DNA of 64,000 nucleotides from Thermoguttaceae bacterium (GTDB taxonomy: Bacteria > Planctomycetota > Planctomycetia > Pirellulales > Thermoguttaceae). Shown here piece by piece: positions 8,568 through 17,736 of the stretch. The stretch lies in NCBI GenBank assembly GCA_017434455.1, contig JAFRFG010000036.1:1-64000 (forward strand), given 5' to 3'. Both the position numbers and the translations under genes were made by a program. Position 1 is the stretch's first letter, and every line of letters starts with the position of its first letter. Below the pieces are notes generated by a model that was not told where the DNA came from, searched no databases, and worked only from the letters and a program-made list of their open reading frames with translations.

Positions 8568-9716
8568 ATGACACTGTCAGCGATAATACTGCCGACGATG
8601 ACGCTGCCGACGACGCTGCCGTCCGCCTCCCTCTTCGCCGCGGGGCGGACACTGCGGCTGGCCGATCCGCTGTGGCTGCTGGCCGCCGTTCCCTTTTTGG
8701 CGGTTCTTGTGTGGTGTACCAAACGCCGGGGGCGCCAGGCGGTTCTCTTCCCGGCGGTCGGGCTGCTGCGCTCGATTCGGCCGACGATCCGCCAGCGGCT
8801 GCTGGTCTTGGTCCCGATTCTCTTCGGTGCCGGCGGCCTGGCCGCGATCATCGCCCTGGCCCGGCCGCAGGCCGGCGAGGAGGACTACCGGGTTCGAAGC
8901 GAGGGGATCGATATGGTCCTGTGCCTCGACCGAAGCGGCTCGATGGCGGCGATGGACTTTACGATGGACCGAAAGCGGGTCGATCGGTTCACCGTCGTCA
9001 AGCAGATCTTCCGCGACTTTATCCTCGGCAGCGACCGCTACTCGGGGCGTCCGGACGATCGGGTCGGGCTGATCACCTTCGGCGGCTATGTCGATTCCCT
9101 CTGTCCGCTGACGCTCGATCACGAGGCCCTGGCCGAGACGCTTGAAATGGTCAACCTCCCCGAGCCGCTGCGCGACGCCCACGGACGGATCATCAGCAAC
9201 GACATCCTCGACGAGGAGAGCGCCACGGCGATCGGCGACGCGCTGGTCACCGCCGTGGAGCGGCTCGAAACCAGCCGGGCCCGCAGCCGGGTGGTCGTTC
9301 TTCTGTCCGACGGCAAGCAGAATACCGGCGCGGTCAGCGCCGAGGAAGCCGCGGCGATCGCCAAGAAGAAGGGGATTCGGGTCTACACGATCGGGATCGG
9401 CTCCACCGGGGTCGCCCCCTTCCCGCAGTACGGCCCCGACGGGCAGAAGGTGCTGGTCAATCAGCCGGTGGAACTCGACGAGAGGGCGCTTAAGCAGATC
9501 GCCTCGGCGACCGGCGCGGAATATTTCAACGCCCGCTCGTCCGGCGCGCTGGACGAGATCTGCCGAAAGATCGACGAACTCGAAAAGACCGAGCATACCG
9601 AACGGGTCTTCACCCGGTACCGCGAGCTGTACTTCCCCTGGCTGGCGTGGGGGGCCGCCCTGATCGGCCTGGCCTCGGTGCTGAACCTCACCTGGCTGAA
9701 GACGACGCCGCAGTAA
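8568..9716 (+). CDS. batA: BatA-like von Willebrand factor A membrane protein
   Basis: 382 residues with the BatA layout: two N-terminal membrane helices (WLLAAVPFLAVLVWC and VPILFGAGGLAAIIALA), a periplasmic or cytoplasmic vWA domain and a C-terminal helix (LAWGAALIGLASVLNLTWL). The metal-ion-dependent adhesion site is intact: D121-R-S-G-S, later LLSDGKQNTG. Bat (Bacteroides aerotolerance) proteins form membrane complexes with MoxR-type ATPases and are tied to envelope stress tolerance. It is preceded by a 73-nt gap without a good ribosome site and is followed by the batBC gene. Confidence 0.85.
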   Translation: MTLSAIILPTMTLPTTLPSASLFAAGRTLRLADPLWLLAAVPFLAVLVWCTKRRGRQAVLFPAVGLLRSIRPTIRQRLLVLVPILFGAGGLAAIIALARPQAGEEDYRVRSEGIDMVLCLDRSGSMAAMDFTMDRKRVDRFTVVKQIFRDFILGSDRYSGRPDDRVGLITFGGYVDSLCPLTLDHEALAETLEMVNLPEPLRDAHGRIISNDILDEESATAIGDALVTAVERLETSRARSRVVVLLSDGKQNTGAVSAEEAAAIAKKKGIRVYTIGIGSTGVAPFPQYGPDGQKVLVNQPVELDERALKQIASATGAEYFNARSSGALDEICRKIDELEKTEHTERVFTRYRELYFPWLAWGAALIGLASVLNLTWLKTTPQ

Positions 9717-9857
9717 AAGCACCGCCGCGGCAAGAGCAGCGCCGCGGCGGCGATCGTAAATGACGGCGGCGCGCAAAACAAAATATCATAAATACCCTTT
9801 CCCCTTCCCCCCCGCGGGCAAGGGAAAAAAGCGATAGAAAACTAAGGATTTAACCCT

Positions 9858-12800
9858 ATGAACTGGACATCGCCCGGCATCTTAACGGCGCTTTGGATAC
9901 TTCCGGTTTTTGCCCTTTTGCTTTGGCGGCAAAGAAAGCGGCAGAAGCGGCGCGAGGAGCTCTTTCTCCAATCGCCGATGACCGGCCGGCTCTTCCCCGA
10001 GGCGACCGCCCGCCGGGCGTTTTGGCGCGGGGCGCTTTTGCTCGCCTCGTTGGCGCTGCTGATCACCGCCTTGGCCGGTCCGCGCTTTGGGGTTTATTTT
10101 GAAAAAGTCACGCGGCGCGGTGCCGATATTCTCATTCTTCTGGATACCTCCCGCTCGATGCTCGCCGAGGACCTTGCCCCCAACCGGCTGGAGGCGGCCA
10201 AACTCGATATCGAGGACCTCTTGAGCGCCGTGTCGGGCGATCGGGTCGGGCTGATCGCCTTTGCCGGAAAACCGGTCATTAAGGTTCCGCTGACCAGCGA
10301 TTTCGGTTTCTTCCGCGAGACGCTCAAGGGGCTCGATACCCACGCCGCGCCGATGGGGGGAACGGCGATCGGCGACGCCGTCCGGCTGGCCCTGCGCGCC
10401 ATGGCTCCCGACGCGGCGCGCGATCAGGCGATTTTGCTGATCACCGACGGGGAGGATCACGAGTCGATGCCGATCGAGGCGGCTCAAAGCGCCGCCCAGC
10501 GGAATGTCCGTCTGTTTACCGTCGCCCTCGGCGATACCAAAGAGGGGGCGCGGATCCCGCTGTTCGACAAGAACGGGAAACGAACCGGCTTCGAGCAGTA
10601 CAACGGGCAGGAGGTCTGGAGCAAGGCCGACGTCGATCTGCTGGCGCGTCTGGCCGAGACCGCCAACGGTACCTTCCTCAGCGCGGGAACCGGGCCGTGC
10701 GATCTCGGGGAGTTTTACCTCTCGGCGATGGAGGACCTCAGCCGCGCCGGTTACGGCCAGTCGCAGCAGCGGCTGCTGCACGAAAAGTATCAGCTCTTCC
10801 TGGCCCTGGGCTTAGCGGCCCTGACGCTCTGGCTGGCCATTCCCGCGGCGGCGCGTCCCCGGTGGGAAGAGGAGATTCAGCCGGCGGCGCGGGACGCGGC
10901 CGAGCGAAAGACAGGGGCCGGGGCGTTTCTTCGCCGCGCGATAATGCCGGCCGCCGCCGCGGCGCTGATCCTCATCGGCGGCACGACCCCGGCCGATACG
11001 CCGCCGCGGACACCGCCGATAACAACCGCGCAGCCAACCGCCGAGGGAGCGGATCCTCGGCCGGCGCCGGAAGATATTTCTTCGGAGGGGATATCACCGG
11101 AGGAATTTTCGCCGGAAGAGATGACGCCGGAAGAATGGGACGAATCGGCGGGGGTGGAAAGCGCCCAAAAAGAAAAGAAACTCTCCCCCCTCGAGCGTTA
11201 CCGCGAGGCGTGCGCCAAGCGGGACGACCCCGCCGCCAGCGCCGAAGCGGAGGAGATCTTCGACGCGCTGCTGCGCGGCAACGAGGACAAGCGCCTCACC
11301 CCCCTTTGCGCCTATAACCTGGCGCTGATCAAGGCCCGCCGATTGAGTGAGGCGGCCGAGGCGGCCAACGCCGAAGAGCCGGACAAAAGCCAACCGCCGA
11401 ACAGCGCCGAAGAGCCGGCCATCCCGGCCGACCCGAACGGCGGCACCCCCCAGGCGCGGCCAAAAGACCCGCTGACCCTCTACCGCGAGGGCCGCGCCGC
11501 GCGGGAGGGGAAGCGCCGGGAGGTCCGCCGACAGACCGCCGAGGCGGCCGATCTGTTTCACGAGGCGGACGACCCCAAGGACAGCCGCCTCCATCGGGAG
11601 GTAACAGGAAATATCGATCTTCTGCGCAGCTGGCTGATCGGCCAGGAAAAACGCTGGGCGGACGCGGAGCGCCAAAAACGCCTCGCCCTCGGCCTGCCGA
11701 CGCACCTGGCCTGGCTGGCCGGGGAACTCGACGCGGTTCTGGCCGAGCCGGCCTTGGCGAAAGATCCGGCCGCCTCTAAACAATACCAGGGGCTCTATGA
11801 CCTGGCGGGGCGTATCGACGAAGCCCGCGCCGACCTGCGCGAACTGGCCGACGCCGCCGAAATGCGCGGGGCGGTCGAGGGGGAGAAAACCGACGAACCG
11901 GCGCTCGACCCGCAAACGGCCTCGGCGGCGGCCGAGGCGCTCCAGCGGGCCGTCGGCGACGCCCGGCGGTTTGCCCGGGCCGACACGCGCGACGCGGTCC
12001 GCCTGGGGGCCGAAAAGCTCGACGCGGGGTTCAACGCCGTGATGGATTATCGAACGGTGTTAAGCGACGCCCTGGCGCGGCAGGAGAAGGTCGTACAGCG
12101 GGGGAAAGCCCTCGCCGAAAAGACGGCCAAGAACGCTGCCGATAACCAGGCCGACAGCAAAGCCGACAACCAGGCCGACAACCAGGCCAATAATGAGGCC
12201 GTCGGCGCGATGTGCTGGGGGGACGATTTCGCCGGCCGGAAAGTCGAGCGGCTGATCGGCGAGGCCGAGGCGGAGTTCCAACGCCAACCGTGGTCGGACG
12301 AGGAAGAACAGGCCGCCGGCGAGGAAGAAAGCGCCGGTGAGGAGGACAGTACCGGAGAGCAGCCCGATGAAGAACAGCCGAACCCCGCCCTTGGGGGAGA
12401 GGATCAGCAGCGGGCCAAACTCCGCCGGTCGATGAAGGCCGCCCTCGACCTTGGCCCGGAGGTGGGCCAGATCCTCGCCTCGCTCCCGGCCTCGGCCGAA
12501 GAACTCCCCGCCATTCGCGCCGGGGAGGGGCGGATCCTGGAGATCCTGCGCGAGATCGAGCGCCCCCTGCGGGACGATCAGGATCAAAACAGCGATAGCC
12601 AAGACCAGAACAATCAGGATAATAAGAACCAAAACGACAAGAACCAAGATAATCAAGACAACCAAAACCGGGATAATCAAAATCAAGATAACCAAAACCA
12701 AGATAATCAAGACCAAAACCAAGATCAGGATAATCAAGACCAAAACAGCCAAAACGAAGAGGAGCAATCCGCCGAGGAGCAGTCCGCCGACGAGCAAGAC

Positions 12801-12938
12801 CAGCGCCAGCGGGCCGACGAGCAACAGGCCGAGGCGGCGATGCGCAAGGTTCGGCAGCGTCAGCAGCGGGCCGAGCAGATGCGCCGTCTGCGCGACGAGT
12901 ACCAGCGCCGTGTTGACAAACCGGAAAAAGATTGGTAG
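9858..12938 (+). CDS. BatB-BatC fusion: vWA membrane domain plus TPR/Asn-Gln-Asp-rich region
   Basis: 1026 residues, far longer than BatB alone. Residues 1-80 hold two helices, about 88-300 a vWA domain with intact MIDAS (D96-T-S-R-S, LLITDGEDHESMP), then a helix near 310 (LFLALGLAALTLWLAI), which is BatB. After a second hydrophobic stretch (AAAAALILIGG) the remaining roughly 650 residues are helical and charged, with TPR-like segments (AYNLALIKARRLSEAAEA), ending in a low-complexity Asn/Gln/Asp tract and a basic coiled coil. BatC proteins of Bacteroides-type operons have exactly such TPR plus N/Q-rich tails, so I read this as a BatB-BatC fusion. A ribosome site AAGGA precedes the ATG. Confidence 0.78.
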   Translation: MNWTSPGILTALWILPVFALLLWRQRKRQKRREELFLQSPMTGRLFPEATARRAFWRGALLLASLALLITALAGPRFGVYFEKVTRRGADILILLDTSRSMLAEDLAPNRLEAAKLDIEDLLSAVSGDRVGLIAFAGKPVIKVPLTSDFGFFRETLKGLDTHAAPMGGTAIGDAVRLALRAMAPDAARDQAILLITDGEDHESMPIEAAQSAAQRNVRLFTVALGDTKEGARIPLFDKNGKRTGFEQYNGQEVWSKADVDLLARLAETANGTFLSAGTGPCDLGEFYLSAMEDLSRAGYGQSQQRLLHEKYQLFLALGLAALTLWLAIPAAARPRWEEEIQPAARDAAERKTGAGAFLRRAIMPAAAAALILIGGTTPADTPPRTPPITTAQPTAEGADPRPAPEDISSEGISPEEFSPEEMTPEEWDESAGVESAQKEKKLSPLERYREACAKRDDPAASAEAEEIFDALLRGNEDKRLTPLCAYNLALIKARRLSEAAEAANAEEPDKSQPPNSAEEPAIPADPNGGTPQARPKDPLTLYREGRAAREGKRREVRRQTAEAADLFHEADDPKDSRLHREVTGNIDLLRSWLIGQEKRWADAERQKRLALGLPTHLAWLAGELDAVLAEPALAKDPAASKQYQGLYDLAGRIDEARADLRELADAAEMRGAVEGEKTDEPALDPQTASAAAEALQRAVGDARRFARADTRDAVRLGAEKLDAGFNAVMDYRTVLSDALARQEKVVQRGKALAEKTAKNAADNQADSKADNQADNQANNEAVGAMCWGDDFAGRKVERLIGEAEAEFQRQPWSDEEEQAAGEEESAGEEDSTGEQPDEEQPNPALGGEDQQRAKLRRSMKAALDLGPEVGQILASLPASAEELPAIRAGEGRILEILREIERPLRDDQDQNSDSQDQNNQDNKNQNDKNQDNQDNQNRDNQNQDNQNQDNQDQNQDQDNQDQNSQNEEEQSAEEQSADEQDQRQRADEQQAEAAMRKVRQRQQRAEQMRRLRDEYQRRVDKPEKDW
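12580..12760 (+). repeat. Low-complexity Asn/Gln/Asp repeat tract inside batBC
   Basis: Degenerate repeats of the units AAT-CAA-GAT and AAC-CAA-GAT encode runs of N, Q and D. The coding strand is strikingly purine rich. The tract is in frame and uninterrupted, so it is part of the protein rather than a CRISPR or satellite. Confidence 0.85.
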
Positions 12939-12983
12939 CCATACCGTCATCGGCGAAGAAATAAATATTCCCCACCAAGAGCG

Positions 12984-15956
12984 ATGGCAAAGCACAGTGC
13001 GATGGATAAGCGATATACAAAATTTTCGACTACGTTCCCCTTGCGCCCGGCGTGGGCGGTGATCCTCACCGTCGGCGCGGTGATATTCACCGCCGCCGCG
13101 GCTCCGGCCGCCGACTCCGCGGCGGTGATGCGGCTGGAGGCCTCCTCGAGCAAGGTCTATGAGGGAAGCGCCTTTAAGCTCCTGGTTCATCTGGACAACA
13201 CCGACGCCGAGACCCCGCCGGATATGAGTTACCTGGAATCGGAGTTTCAGGTGGAGTACCTGGGCCCCTCCCGGCGAAACGCCACGCGCATCACCATCAT
13301 CAACGGCCGTCAGGTCAAAGACGAAGACAAGGGGATCACCTTCGCCTACGCGCTGACCCCCAAATCGAGCGGAAAGATCGAGATCGCTTCCCCCGAAATG
13401 ACCGTCGGCGGCCAAACCCTCAGCGCCCCGTCGGTCTTGATCGAGGTCATTCCCCCCAACGGGCAGGACCTGGTCGAACTGCAGCTAAGCGCCGACACCG
13501 ATTCGGTCTATCCGCTGGTCCCGTTCGAGGTGACGCTGACGGTCTTGGTGCGCGAGCTGCCCGGGAAATACGCCCTGCGCGACCCGATCCGACTGATCGC
13601 CGGGGAGGTCTCCCCGCCGGTGCTGGGGATCTCCTGGGCCGACGACAGCACCCTTCCCGATTCTCTCAAACCGGCCGAGCCGTGGGACGAGTGGATCACC
13701 CGGTATCAGGATCAGCGGCAGGGGGGCTTTTCCATCAACGGGATTCGGGCCGGCGGAATGTTCGACCTAAGCTGGGCGTTCGGCGGCCAAACGCAGAACC
13801 TCGCGATGTTCCTCCCTCAGCCGCAGCGGATCGAGCGGGCCAACCCCGACGGGGGGACCGACCGCTTCTGGCAGTACCAGTTCAAACGGACGTTCACCGC
13901 CGAGCGAACCGGGCCGCTGACGTTCGACGCCGTCTCGCTCAAGGGGGTGCTCGCCAAGGAGGGGGACGACGGCAAACTCGCCGCCGAGCCGATCTACGCC
14001 CTCTCCCAGCCGCTGGAGATCACCATCCGCGACGTCCCCGAACAGGGACGTCCCGATAACTACGTCGGCGCGTTCGGGAGCTTTTCGCTCAGCGCGTCGC
14101 TCACCCCCCAAAACGCCCAGGTCGGGGAGGCCCTCACCTTGAGCGTGACGCTCCAAGGAACCGGTTCGGTACTGAATGTCAAAGCGCCCGACCTGGAGGC
14201 GGATCCCCGGATCGCCGAGCGGTTCCGCGTCTACCCGCCGAGCGAAAAATTCGGCGACGGGCAGGTTCAGTGGACCTGGTCGCTGCGGCCGACCGAGCCG
14301 ATCGACGGGGAATTTCCGCCGATCGAGCTGTCGTACTTCAACGTCGAAAGCGAACAGTTCGTCCCGCTGGCCAGCGACCCGGTGCCGCTGAAAATCGAAA
14401 AAGCCCAAGCCGGCACTGCGGCGCGCCCGGCGCGCCTGCCCTCGGCGGCCCGGCTTCTTCAGTCCGAGGGGGGGATCTTCGGAAACGCCTCGGCCGCCAG
14501 CGGTCCGCTCGGCCGGGCGCTGCCGGCCCGGCGCTGGTGGAAGGCGCTGGGGCTGATCTGGTCGATTCCGCTGGTCGTCTGGGGGGGCGTTTGGCTCCTG
14601 CGCCGCCACACAGAGAGCGCCTCGGTGCGGCTCGCCCGCCGGATCGCCGACAGCCGCGTCCCGCTGGCCGAGGGGATCGACCTGTTCGCCTCCTCCGACC
14701 GGAAGAACCGCGCCGGGGGCAGCCGCCGGATCTTCGAGGCGTTCCTCCTCCCGGTGGCCGACCGCTTCCCGATGGCCGCCGGCGCCGTCTCGGCCGCGGA
14801 GTTCCTCCGCTTGGTCGAGACGCTGCGGGCCGGCGACCCCGACGGCGAGGGACTGTACCGCGAAGTCGCCGCGGCGGTCGAGTCGCTCGAACAGGTTCAG
14901 TACGGCTGGCTCGACGCGGCCAAGGCGGTCGACTGGCGCGACCTGCACAAGCGCTGGAGCGAGCGTCTGAGCCGGGTCAAACCAAGGAGCTTGCCCAAGA
15001 CCGACAGCAAGAGGAACAAAGCGGCGCTTTTGCTGCTGCCGGCGCTGGTCGGCGCGCTGATGACCGGCGCGCTGAGCGGCTGCGGCGGCGCGGGAATCGA
15101 CGCGGACTTCTCGGCCGCCGAGGAGCAGTTCCGCCGGGCCGAGGCGCTTTTGGGGGACGACAGCGGCGCGGATAATACCGCCAAGGACAGCGCCGAGAGT
15201 AATACCGAGGGCAGCAATACCGAGGGCAGCAATACCGAGGACAGCGGCGCGGAGAACGCCAAAAACGGTACCGAAAACAGTGCCGAAAACAACAGCGCCG
15301 AGGCCGAATTCCTCAAAGCCGCCGCGCTCTACGAACAGATGATCGACAAGTACGGCGAAAACGGCGCGGTCCTCTTCAACCTGGGGAACGCCTATCTTCG
15401 CGCCTCGCGCAGCGCCGAGGCCCTGGCCGCCTGGCGGCGCGCCGAGGCGTATATCCCGGGCGACCCCTACCTGAAGGCGAACATCGAGTCGGTTCTGCCG
15501 CGCCTCCCCTCCGAGAAGCGTCCCCTCTTCGAGACGCTCCTTCCCTGGCAGAACCACCTTAGCGTCGCCGCCAAAGGTTACGCGGCGCTGCTGTTTTCCG
15601 CCGCGGCCGCGGTGTTTATGGTGATCCTCCTAATCGCCGGGAACCGCCTCGGCGGCGCTTCGGCCCTGCGGTCGGCCCTGCGCCGCGGCGCCTGGGTTCT
15701 TCTGGCGCTGACGCTCATCGCCGGGGTCTCGTATCTGTACGACGTCGACCGCTTCGCCCCCGGCACGCACGGCGTCGCCGTGGTCGACACCCTCCCCCGC
15801 AAAGGGGCCTCGGACCGGTACGACCCCCTCTACCGCGACCGGCTCCCCGCCCTGTCGGAGATGAAAATCGTCGACCGCCAGCCCGGCTGGCTCCTGGCCA
15901 AGTTCCCCGACGCCCAAACCGGCTGGCTCCCCGCCGACGACGTGTTGGTCTGGTAA
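12984..15956 (+). CDS. BatD-BatE fusion: beta-domain protein, TPR and SH3-like C terminus
   Basis: 990 residues. A signal peptide (VILTVGAVIFTAAAAPAADS) leads into a BatD-type region of repeated beta domains (residues about 45-500; SSKVYEGSAFKLLVHLDN and GEALTLSVTLQGTGSVLNVK are characteristic), then a helix (LGLIWSIPLVVWGGVWLL). A second half resembles BatE: a hydrophobic, lipobox-like segment now internal (GALMTGALSGCGG), an acidic S/N/T/E repeat, TPRs (GAVLFNLGNAYLRASRSAEA), two helices and a C-terminal SH3-like domain (QPGWLLAKFPDAQTGWLPAD). The internal lipobox suggests that an ancestral BatE lipoprotein was fused onto BatD. It is the last gene of the operon. Confidence 0.78.
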   Translation: MAKHSAMDKRYTKFSTTFPLRPAWAVILTVGAVIFTAAAAPAADSAAVMRLEASSSKVYEGSAFKLLVHLDNTDAETPPDMSYLESEFQVEYLGPSRRNATRITIINGRQVKDEDKGITFAYALTPKSSGKIEIASPEMTVGGQTLSAPSVLIEVIPPNGQDLVELQLSADTDSVYPLVPFEVTLTVLVRELPGKYALRDPIRLIAGEVSPPVLGISWADDSTLPDSLKPAEPWDEWITRYQDQRQGGFSINGIRAGGMFDLSWAFGGQTQNLAMFLPQPQRIERANPDGGTDRFWQYQFKRTFTAERTGPLTFDAVSLKGVLAKEGDDGKLAAEPIYALSQPLEITIRDVPEQGRPDNYVGAFGSFSLSASLTPQNAQVGEALTLSVTLQGTGSVLNVKAPDLEADPRIAERFRVYPPSEKFGDGQVQWTWSLRPTEPIDGEFPPIELSYFNVESEQFVPLASDPVPLKIEKAQAGTAARPARLPSAARLLQSEGGIFGNASAASGPLGRALPARRWWKALGLIWSIPLVVWGGVWLLRRHTESASVRLARRIADSRVPLAEGIDLFASSDRKNRAGGSRRIFEAFLLPVADRFPMAAGAVSAAEFLRLVETLRAGDPDGEGLYREVAAAVESLEQVQYGWLDAAKAVDWRDLHKRWSERLSRVKPRSLPKTDSKRNKAALLLLPALVGALMTGALSGCGGAGIDADFSAAEEQFRRAEALLGDDSGADNTAKDSAESNTEGSNTEGSNTEDSGAENAKNGTENSAENNSAEAEFLKAAALYEQMIDKYGENGAVLFNLGNAYLRASRSAEALAAWRRAEAYIPGDPYLKANIESVLPRLPSEKRPLFETLLPWQNHLSVAAKGYAALLFSAAAAVFMVILLIAGNRLGGASALRSALRRGAWVLLALTLIAGVSYLYDVDRFAPGTHGVAVVDTLPRKGASDRYDPLYRDRLPALSEMKIVDRQPGWLLAKFPDAQTGWLPADDVLVW

Positions 15957-15971
15957 GGCGCGCGCCGGGGG

Positions 15972-16087
15972 TTCACAAAGAGACCTTCCTCTGCCGCGTT
16001 CGAAACGCCGGCAAGCCGATCGGCGATATCGAAAGCCGCATTCAATCGGACGGGCGGGGGTGCCGCTTAAGCGCCATCGCCGCGCGG
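15972..16087 (+). pseudogene. Relic of a Gfo/Idh/MocA oxidoreductase C-terminus
   Basis: This intergenic stretch aligns with bases 21141-21252 of the intact Gfo/Idh gene: the first 75 positions show about 11 mismatches, then a 3-nt length difference, then a 27-nt block (from TGCC to GCGCG) with one mismatch. Translated in one frame it reads HKETFLCRVRNAGKPIGDIE, matching HKENFLYCIRNGGKPISDIE. There is no start, and no coding context before or after, so it is debris from a former paralogue or partial duplication. A promoter for the next gene begins 30 nt downstream. Confidence 0.8.
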
Positions 16088-16117
16088 AAATCCGAAAGGC
16101 GCCGAAATTTTTTCCGC

Positions 16118-16147
16118 TTGACAACGCCTGTCGCGATCGGGTACAAT
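16118..16147 (+). promoter_or_regulatory. Promoter of the MauE/thioredoxin cluster (TTGACA-N18-TACAAT)
   Basis: A consensus TTGACA at 16118-16123 and TACAAT at 16142-16147 are 18 nt apart. Transcription would begin near 16154, leaving about 60 nt of leader before the ATG at 16217. A reading frame that could nominally start with the TTG at 16118 in fact begins inside the -35 box, which excludes that start. Confidence 0.8.
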
Positions 16148-16216
16148 CGGCGACGGTTTTGGTGGTCCTTTCGTACGATTTTTTTCTCGGCTTTCGATGC
16201 GGAGTGTCAGGTTTCT

Positions 16217-17104
16217 ATGTCCCCTTCCCTTTCCACGCGCGGCGCGATAACAGCGGGGTTTGGCCGCTGGTCTTGCGTCAGAATTCTCGCGGCGCTTGTC
16301 CTCCTTGCCGCCGCGGTGATGAAGACCGCGCAGCTGGCGACGGTTCCCGTGTTGGGGGAAGGGCTTTTTCACGCCCGCTGGTTTGTCTTTTGTCTGATCG
16401 AGTTCGAACTCGGCTTCGCTCTTTGGCTGCTCGCCGGTCCGTTTCCGAAGCCGACGCGCCTTGCCGTGATCGCTCTGTTCTCGGTGTTCGGCCTGGTTTC
16501 GCTCTATAAGGCCCTCTCGGGGGAGGCGAGCTGCGGATGTTTCGGCGCGGCGAAGGTCGATCCCCGGTTCACGGCCGCGCTCGACGCGGCGCTTGCGACT
16601 TTGGCGGTTTTGTTTCCGCCCAAGACGGTCCAAGCGGTACCGACGCCTAAAAAATTCGCGCTTGGCCTTGTTGTCTGGGCGCTCGCCGGCGTCCCGGTCG
16701 TATTAGCGGCGCTTTCGACGCGCACCGAAGCGCTCTCGGCCCTCGGCCGGGTACATATCTCCTCGAACGGCCGGCGGACGATCGAGCTGGAACCGGACAA
16801 GTGGACCGGCGGCGCGATCCCGATTCTCTCCCATATCGAGCCGGCCGAAGTTCGCCGCCGTCTGGAAGAAGGAACCTGGACGGTTCTGTTCTTTCAGCGC
16901 GATTGCCTCGACTGTCAAGGCCAAATCCGTACCCTGGCGCGGCAGCGCGCTTCCGATACCGACGGGGATATTGTCTGCGTGGAACTCCCCCCCTATGGGG
17001 ACCGGACCGCGCTTCCGGCCGGGCCGCTTTATGTCCGGTTAAGTGATCAATACGACTGGTATATCGAAACGCCGGCACTTTTTAGTGCCGTGCGGCTAAG
17101 GTAA
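16217..17104 (+). CDS. MauE/DoxX-type membrane protein fused to a thioredoxin-like domain
   Basis: 295 residues from the ATG at 16217, chosen because the promoter ends at 16147. The first 130 residues hold four membrane helices with the MauE-type signature C106-G-C-F-G after the third. A fifth helix (LALGLVVWALAGVPVVLAAL) precedes a C-terminal domain with C230-L-D-C in the context VLFFQRDCLDCQ, which looks like a thioredoxin-fold active site. MauE-type proteins pass electrons or disulfides across the membrane, so this is probably a self-contained thiol-disulfide relay with its redox site outside the cytoplasm. It heads a group containing two short cysteine-rich exported proteins, which are plausible substrates (inference). 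A frameshifted truncated copy lies at 45258-45845. Confidence 0.75.
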   Translation: MSPSLSTRGAITAGFGRWSCVRILAALVLLAAAVMKTAQLATVPVLGEGLFHARWFVFCLIEFELGFALWLLAGPFPKPTRLAVIALFSVFGLVSLYKALSGEASCGCFGAAKVDPRFTAALDAALATLAVLFPPKTVQAVPTPKKFALGLVVWALAGVPVVLAALSTRTEALSALGRVHISSNGRRTIELEPDKWTGGAIPILSHIEPAEVRRRLEEGTWTVLFFQRDCLDCQGQIRTLARQRASDTDGDIVCVELPPYGDRTALPAGPLYVRLSDQYDWYIETPALFSAVRLR

Positions 17105-17181
17105 ACCACGGCGTTTTAGGGGTGTTTTTGCATTTGTCTCTGAAAATATCAAAATTTTCAGATTTTTATCGACATTACCCA

Positions 17182-17210
17182 TTGCGCGGACAAAAACAGT
17201 GTGTTACACT
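17182..17210 (+). promoter_or_regulatory. Possible promoter (TTGCGC-N17-TACACT)
   Basis: TTGCGC at 17182-17187 and TACACT at 17205-17210 with 17 nt spacing, lying in the 237-nt gap before the cysteine-rich gene. The -35 box matches the TTGCGC type seen elsewhere in the window; the -10 box is weaker. Confidence 0.45.
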
Positions 17211-17341
17211 ACGAATAGTTGGGCGGTTCCGATGTTCCCCATTCCTCAGTTCCGCCCTTTTTCCTCTGTGTCCGTGTCTCGTTTGGGTACAGTGGAGGGT
17301 GTTAATGGGGGGTTCTGTTACCTGATTTGGAGGAGGACAAG

Positions 17342-17701
17342 ATGGGAAGGGTTGTGATCCGACTCGGTCTGTGGGTGTTTGTCTTTTCTGTTGTGCTGTC
17401 GGTTGTTGTCTATGCTGGCCGCGTTTGCAGCAGGTGTGGGAAGGTAAATACACTTGTCACCGCCGGGGGACAGTGCGGGGTGCTGATTCCGGAAGAGGAT
17501 CCGAATCACCCTGGGGTCTACTATAACGTCCTTCATAATGGCAATTGGGCCGAGACGGTGACGTATAAAACCTGCTCACTTGGTGCCGGGATCTGTAACG
17601 AGACTACAGAAGATTTCTATCCCAAATGTGTGGTTTTTATCGGTTCGGTAAATATGTTCTTCTACCCGATCCAACATACGGTTGTTGGTGTGTGTCATTA
17701 A
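17342..17701 (+). CDS. Short cysteine-rich exported protein
   Basis: 119 residues. The start is the ATG at 17342, preceded by the very strong ribosome site GGAGGAGGA at 17329-17337; the in-frame TTG upstream lies at the edge of that site. A clear signal peptide (LGLWVFVFSVVLSVVVYA) is followed by a mature part of about 90 residues with seven cysteines, beginning RVCSRCGK and ending VVGVCH. This suggests a disulfide-rich or metal-binding extracytoplasmic protein. I recognise no family. The stop overlaps a possible start of the next gene (TAATG). It sits between a MauE/thioredoxin-like gene and a large secreted protein, so it may be processed by the former. Confidence 0.72.
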   Translation: MGRVVIRLGLWVFVFSVVLSVVVYAGRVCSRCGKVNTLVTAGGQCGVLIPEEDPNHPGVYYNVLHNGNWAETVTYKTCSLGAGICNETTEDFYPKCVVFIGSVNMFFYPIQHTVVGVCH

Positions 17702-17736
17702 TGACTCGGGAACGACTATTGGGAGAATATGCAGTG

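Noticed and set aside
12580-12760. Short regular repeats that might be a CRISPR array
   Set aside because: The repeats are 9-12 nt, without spacers, and encode an in-frame N/Q/D-rich protein tract.
13767-15557. A 596-codon open frame on the minus strand opposite batDE
   Set aside because: The product is Arg/Gly/Pro-rich without domains and is antisense to a gene with strong domain evidence.
16118-16216. A TTG start at 16118 for the MauE/thioredoxin-like gene
   Set aside because: The TTG is the first part of a consensus -35 box and the -10 box lies inside the would-be coding region.
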